Below, piece by piece: positions 61,073 to 64,000 of a stretch of 64,000 bases of DNA. Origin of the DNA: Flavobacterium succinicans (GTDB lineage Bacteria; Bacteroidota; Bacteroidia; Flavobacteriales; Flavobacteriaceae); contig NZ_JMTM01000060.1 in the NCBI RefSeq assembly GCF_001662485.1, forward strand, positions 1-64,000. Direction: 5' to 3'. The notes below the pieces were generated by a model that was not told the DNA's origin, did no database searches, and saw nothing but the letters and a program-made list of their open reading frames with translations. A program made the position numbers and the translations under genes. The stretch's first letter is position 1. Every line of letters starts with the position of its first letter.

Positions 61073-61435
61073 ATGACTACAAACGACTATTCCCCTGGTT
61101 TACACAAACTTGTAACACTCGAAGTACAAGATCTTACTAAATTGACCTCGAGTGAAAATTTCATCAGTTTTTCTAAAAATTTAATAGCAAAATATCAACT
61201 AGAAAAAGTGGGGATTAGTGAACATATTTTCGAAAACAATAGTTTCACCATAGCCATTTGTTTAAAAGAATCTCATATTTGCATTCATACATGGCCTGAA
61301 TTCAATCAATTGACTTTAGATGTATATTTGTGTAACTATTTGCAAGACAATACACAAAAAGTAAAAGACATTACACAAGAATATATCAGCTACTTTGAAG
61401 CAAAAATTCTAAAGGAATTCGAAATTAATAGATAA
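61073..61435 (+). CDS. speD: S-adenosylmethionine decarboxylase-like proenzyme (SpeD)
   Basis: The 120-residue protein keeps the processing site and catalytic residues of bacterial AdoMetDC: KESHICIHTWPE gives Ser67 (pyruvoyl-forming, after Glu66) and His72, and DVYLC gives Cys87. The Ser+5 His and Ser+20 Cys spacing equals that of the Thermotoga enzyme (S63, H68, C83). The product would be decarboxylated SAM, the aminopropyl donor. It is followed three bases later by the DUF4178 gene; a spermidine synthase-like gene closes the visible operon. Confidence 0.88.
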   Translation: MTTNDYSPGLHKLVTLEVQDLTKLTSSENFISFSKNLIAKYQLEKVGISEHIFENNSFTIAICLKESHICIHTWPEFNQLTLDVYLCNYLQDNTQKVKDITQEYISYFEAKILKEFEINR

Positions 61436-61438
61436 TAC

Positions 61439-62635
61439 ATGACTGTCCCTTGTTTTAATTGTAATACTACTACAACTCTTGAGGTAAATTTTGAAGTTGA
61501 AGTTTTTGCTTGCCCTGCTTGTGATTATGTTTATAAAAACAAAGAAGGTGCAGGTCTTTCGCTTTATATGAAGTCTCAACCCTGCTTCTTTGAAAATACA
61601 TTTGAGATTGGCAAAACTGCCGTATTTGATAATATTGAGTATCAAGTAACTGGATTAGTGATCAAATCACACCAAGACTTTGAGTGGAGAGAGTACATTC
61701 TACAAGCAAAAAATGGCAGCTTTTTATACCTCTCTGAATCTGATGGGCATTGGATTCTTCTAAACGAGATTACTTTTGATACTAAAGTTGGTAATCATCC
61801 TTTAACAGTAGAACATAACGAAATCACTTATGATCGCTACGATTACTATTATCCAAAGCTAGTCGCCTCAAAAGGTTTCTTTGATTTTGATATTTATAAA
61901 AATGTTGAACTTATAGAATATATTCATCCACCCTTCTTACTTAGTTTTGAAAAAGTTGGCCATCAACAAACAGCTTTCTTAGGAAAACATATTTCTACTA
62001 GAGCGATAAAAAAAGCTTTCGCTACTACTTCTTTACCAACAAAAAAAGGCATTGGTCAAGTGCAACCCTTTCTTATAAATGTTAGAAATACAGCTCTTAT
62101 TTTTTGTGGTATTGCTTTTTTAATTTTGATTACGCATTGGTTCCTTAACAAAGATCGTGTTGAACAAAAGGTTCTCGATACCTCCATTGCGTTTGATGAA
62201 TATGCTAAAAAAGATTTTATTACCCCATCTTTTGAACTAAAAGGAAGTTCAGCTCCATTGACTATTCAATTGCATTCTAACGTTGATAATTCTTGGGCTA
62301 ATGTTCAAGTAGCATTGATTAATGAAAAAAATGGCGACGAAGTTTATGCTAACAAGGATATAGAATACTATCATGGCTATACCGATGGTGAAAATTGGAC
62401 GGAAGGTGATACTTCTGAAGAATTTAATATTTGTGGAGTCGCTGCTGGTAAATACCATTTGGCCATTACCCCGATGAAAGCAACTGAAGACGCTCAAAAT
62501 CAAACGGTTCAAATTCAAGCGAGTTGGTCAAGTCCTTCTACAAGAAATGTCTGGATGATTTATATTTTTATGACCGTATTTGTCGTTGCTATTTATTATT
62601 TAGAAAAGTCATTTGAACAAAAAAGATGGGAATAA
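61439..62635 (+). CDS. DUF4178 membrane protein with N-terminal zinc ribbon-like motif
   Basis: The 398-residue product has two CxxC motifs (C5/C8 and C25/C28), a DUF4178-type beta-rich domain (about residues 50-190, YQVTGLVIKSHQDFEWREYIL), a transmembrane helix near 222-240, an extracytoplasmic domain (residues ~250-365, with the acidic DGENWTEGDTSEE) and a final helix near 370-388. The function of DUF4178 is not established. It lies between SpeD and a small membrane protein in a tight operon. Confidence 0.82.
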   Translation: MTVPCFNCNTTTTLEVNFEVEVFACPACDYVYKNKEGAGLSLYMKSQPCFFENTFEIGKTAVFDNIEYQVTGLVIKSHQDFEWREYILQAKNGSFLYLSESDGHWILLNEITFDTKVGNHPLTVEHNEITYDRYDYYYPKLVASKGFFDFDIYKNVELIEYIHPPFLLSFEKVGHQQTAFLGKHISTRAIKKAFATTSLPTKKGIGQVQPFLINVRNTALIFCGIAFLILITHWFLNKDRVEQKVLDTSIAFDEYAKKDFITPSFELKGSSAPLTIQLHSNVDNSWANVQVALINEKNGDEVYANKDIEYYHGYTDGENWTEGDTSEEFNICGVAAGKYHLAITPMKATEDAQNQTVQIQASWSSPSTRNVWMIYIFMTVFVVAIYYLEKSFEQKRWE

Positions 62636-62651
62636 TCATTTTAAATACAAT

Positions 62652-62831
62652 ATGGAAAAAGTAAAAGAATTTGTGCAATCCAACTTCATTGCACTGCTCG
62701 TAGGAGGTTTATTTTATGCGCTTTTTGTGTATTACAATTGGCAAGGCAATAGCATTTGCGATTGCGAAACCACGGAAAACTATCGACCTGCACAAGGCAA
62801 TCGCTCAGTAAATCATTTTTATCACAAATAA
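62652..62831 (+). CDS. small single-helix membrane protein
   Basis: A 59-residue product starting MEKVKEFVQSNFIALLVGGL with one transmembrane helix (about residues 11-29) and a C-terminal CDCET motif. It starts 16 bases after the DUF4178 stop and ends 14 bases before the DUF350 gene. I do not recognise the family; operon position supports it as a real gene. Confidence 0.7.
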   Translation: MEKVKEFVQSNFIALLVGGLFYALFVYYNWQGNSICDCETTENYRPAQGNRSVNHFYHK

Positions 62832-62845
62832 CTAAACAAAATACT

Positions 62846-63061
62846 ATGGAAATTTTAACTATGAGACCTATTTTAGCATCTATTGTCTTTTCGCTTATAG
62901 GAATTGCAATTTTATTGATTACCTATTTTATCATCGAAAAATTGACTCCCGAAAATACTTGGTCTCAAATTTCAAAAAATAATAATGTGGCTTTGGCGAT
63001 TGTTTTTGGAGCCTTCATCATTGGGATTTCGATGATCATTAGTGCCGCAATTCATGGGTAA
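62846..63061 (+). CDS. DUF350 membrane protein (half-length)
   Basis: A 71-residue protein with two transmembrane helices (about residues 8-29 and 48-68) and the family pattern of a Gly/Ile-rich second helix (IVFGAFIIGISMIISAAIHG). Canonical DUF350 proteins have two such units, so this may work as a dimer. E. coli YjfL is a DUF350 member encoded near YjfC, an ATP-grasp, glutathionylspermidine-synthase-like protein. Its end overlaps the next gene start by eight bases. Confidence 0.82.
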   Translation: MEILTMRPILASIVFSLIGIAILLITYFIIEKLTPENTWSQISKNNNVALAIVFGAFIIGISMIISAAIHG

Positions 63062-64000
63062 AAAGATTTTAAAATTTGAATATTTATTACTTTTTGCCGT
63101 ATTCACCATTGCTACTTGCGGATTAGTTTACGAACTCGTCGCGGGTACTTTGGCCAGTTATTTATTGGGTGATTCGGTAAAACAATTCTCGTTTATCATA
63201 GGAGTTTATCTTTTTTCGATGGGAATTGGCTCCTACTTTTCAAAATTTTTGACCAAAAATCTGCTCAATACTTTTGTTGAAATTGAAATTTTGGTTGGAT
63301 TAATTGGAGGGTTGAGCTCCGTGATTTTGTTCCTGCTTTTTGAAAGTATTAATTCCTTTCAGTTTATACTTTACTTCCTTGTTTTTGTAACCGGTTGTTT
63401 GGTAGGATTAGAAATTCCACTGTTGATGAATATTCTGAAGGACAAAGTCGAATTTAAAGATTTAGTCTCAAACGTTTTTACTTTTGATTACATTGGAGCT
63501 TTATTGGCTTCCATATTATTTCCCTTGGTTTTAGTGCCAAAACTAGGCATTATGGGGACTTCCTTATTCTTCGGAATGATCAATGTATCTATTGCAATTG
63601 CCCTATGTTACTTGCTCAAAAATGAGTTGAAAAAAGTGCATTTGGTTCGAAGCAAAGCCATACTTTCCTTTGTAATTTTATTAGCTGTTTTTATTTTCTC
63701 TGATAAAATTTTGTCCTTTTCAGAAGGGAAACTCTATGGTGAAAACATTGTTTATACCAATACCACTCCTTACCAAAGAATTGTTTTAACACACAACAAA
63801 AGCGACTACCGTCTGTACCTCAACAATAACTTACAGTTTAGCTCAACCGATGAATACCGCTACCACGAAGCGCTGGTGCATCCCGCATTGTCAATGGCAA
63901 AAAGCGTGTCGAATGTTTTGGTTTTAGGCGGCGGTGATGGACTTGCCGTTAGAGAAATCTTGAAATACAAAGAGGTGCAAAAAGTAACTCTTGTCGATTT
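63054..64000 (+). CDS. membrane-anchored spermidine synthase-like protein (3' end outside window)
   Basis: At least 315 residues are visible. The first ~200 form six to seven transmembrane helices (from FEYLLLFAVFTIATCGLVYE). Then comes the spermidine synthase-type domain: TPYQRIVLTHNKSDYRLYLN, SSTDEYRYHEALVHPAL and the SAM-fold motif LVLGGGDGLAVREIL near the edge. It is expected to transfer an aminopropyl group from decarboxylated SAM to an acceptor at the membrane face. Start ATG 63054 overlaps the DUF350 stop by eight bases. Confidence 0.88.
   Translation, partial: MGKKILKFEYLLLFAVFTIATCGLVYELVAGTLASYLLGDSVKQFSFIIGVYLFSMGIGSYFSKFLTKNLLNTFVEIEILVGLIGGLSSVILFLLFESINSFQFILYFLVFVTGCLVGLEIPLLMNILKDKVEFKDLVSNVFTFDYIGALLASILFPLVLVPKLGIMGTSLFFGMINVSIAIALCYLLKNELKKVHLVRSKAILSFVILLAVFIFSDKILSFSEGKLYGENIVYTNTTPYQRIVLTHNKSDYRLYLNNNLQFSSTDEYRYHEALVHPALSMAKSVSNVLVLGGGDGLAVREILKYKEVQKVTLVD

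Overview
The window looks like chromosome from a Flavobacterium-type member of the Bacteroidota. It is AT-rich. Several promoters fit the Bacteroidota -33 TTG / -7 TAnnTTTG pattern. Family content is typical of Flavobacteriaceae: a gliding/type IX secretion (T9SS) PorP/SprF protein with a type B CTD cargo, the T9SS lipoprotein SprE/PorW, a GLPGLI protein, a DUF4254+GT9 pair, a DUF5687 permease and an ATP synthase operon without beta and epsilon. I saw no rRNA, tRNA, CRISPR array or transposase.

Layout. 1-5.3 kb (minus): an SprF-like barrel with a long repetitive tail, cut by the left edge, preceded by its probable T9SS cargo, then two secreted proteins. 5.6-8.9 kb (plus): holB, a DoxX-like protein, an acyl-CoA thioesterase and recA. 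9.1-18.8 kb (minus): envelope genes (acyltransferase, two EnvC paralogues, a DUF4292 lipoprotein, a TPR protein, a sugar nucleotidyltransferase, dut, a flippase, an acetyltransferase). 19.3-28.2 kb (minus): sprE, bactofilin, AtpZ/AtpI-like, a small membrane protein, then atpB-E-F-H-A-G. 28.3-32.4 kb: an ABC exporter and a PadR module. 32.5-43 kb: a ferredoxin reductase, GLPGLI/outer-membrane barrel pair, GT9/DUF4254, upp and purD. 43.1-55.7 kb: a surface-polysaccharide locus (CapK-like ligase, WecB, two GT4 enzymes, polyprenyl glycosylphosphotransferase, UDP-glucuronate decarboxylase-like SDR, O-antigen ligase/polymerase candidates, Wzx, Wzz). 55.7-60.7 kb: a phosphorylase-like unknown, a GH3 protein, a peptidase stalk without its peptidase, and tatA. 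61-64 kb (plus): a compact operon of SpeD-like, DUF4178, a small membrane protein, DUF350 and a membrane-anchored spermidine synthase cut by the right edge.

The signals most worth a second look: (i) a dispersed hairpin element, two copies, whose flanks are conserved while the whole stem is replaced by a different but still self-complementary sequence; (ii) three copies of another element with GAACCAT-TAAG ends, each just 3' of a gene; (iii) strong hairpins on both sides of atpE; (iv) the SpeD-DUF4178-DUF350-spermidine synthase operon, a candidate membrane-linked polyamine system; (v) exact 108-bp tandem copies in the SprF-like tail; (vi) an uncharacterised 559-residue protein whose C-terminal half resembles nucleoside phosphorylases. 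Family names come from recognition of the translated sequence; no database search was run.
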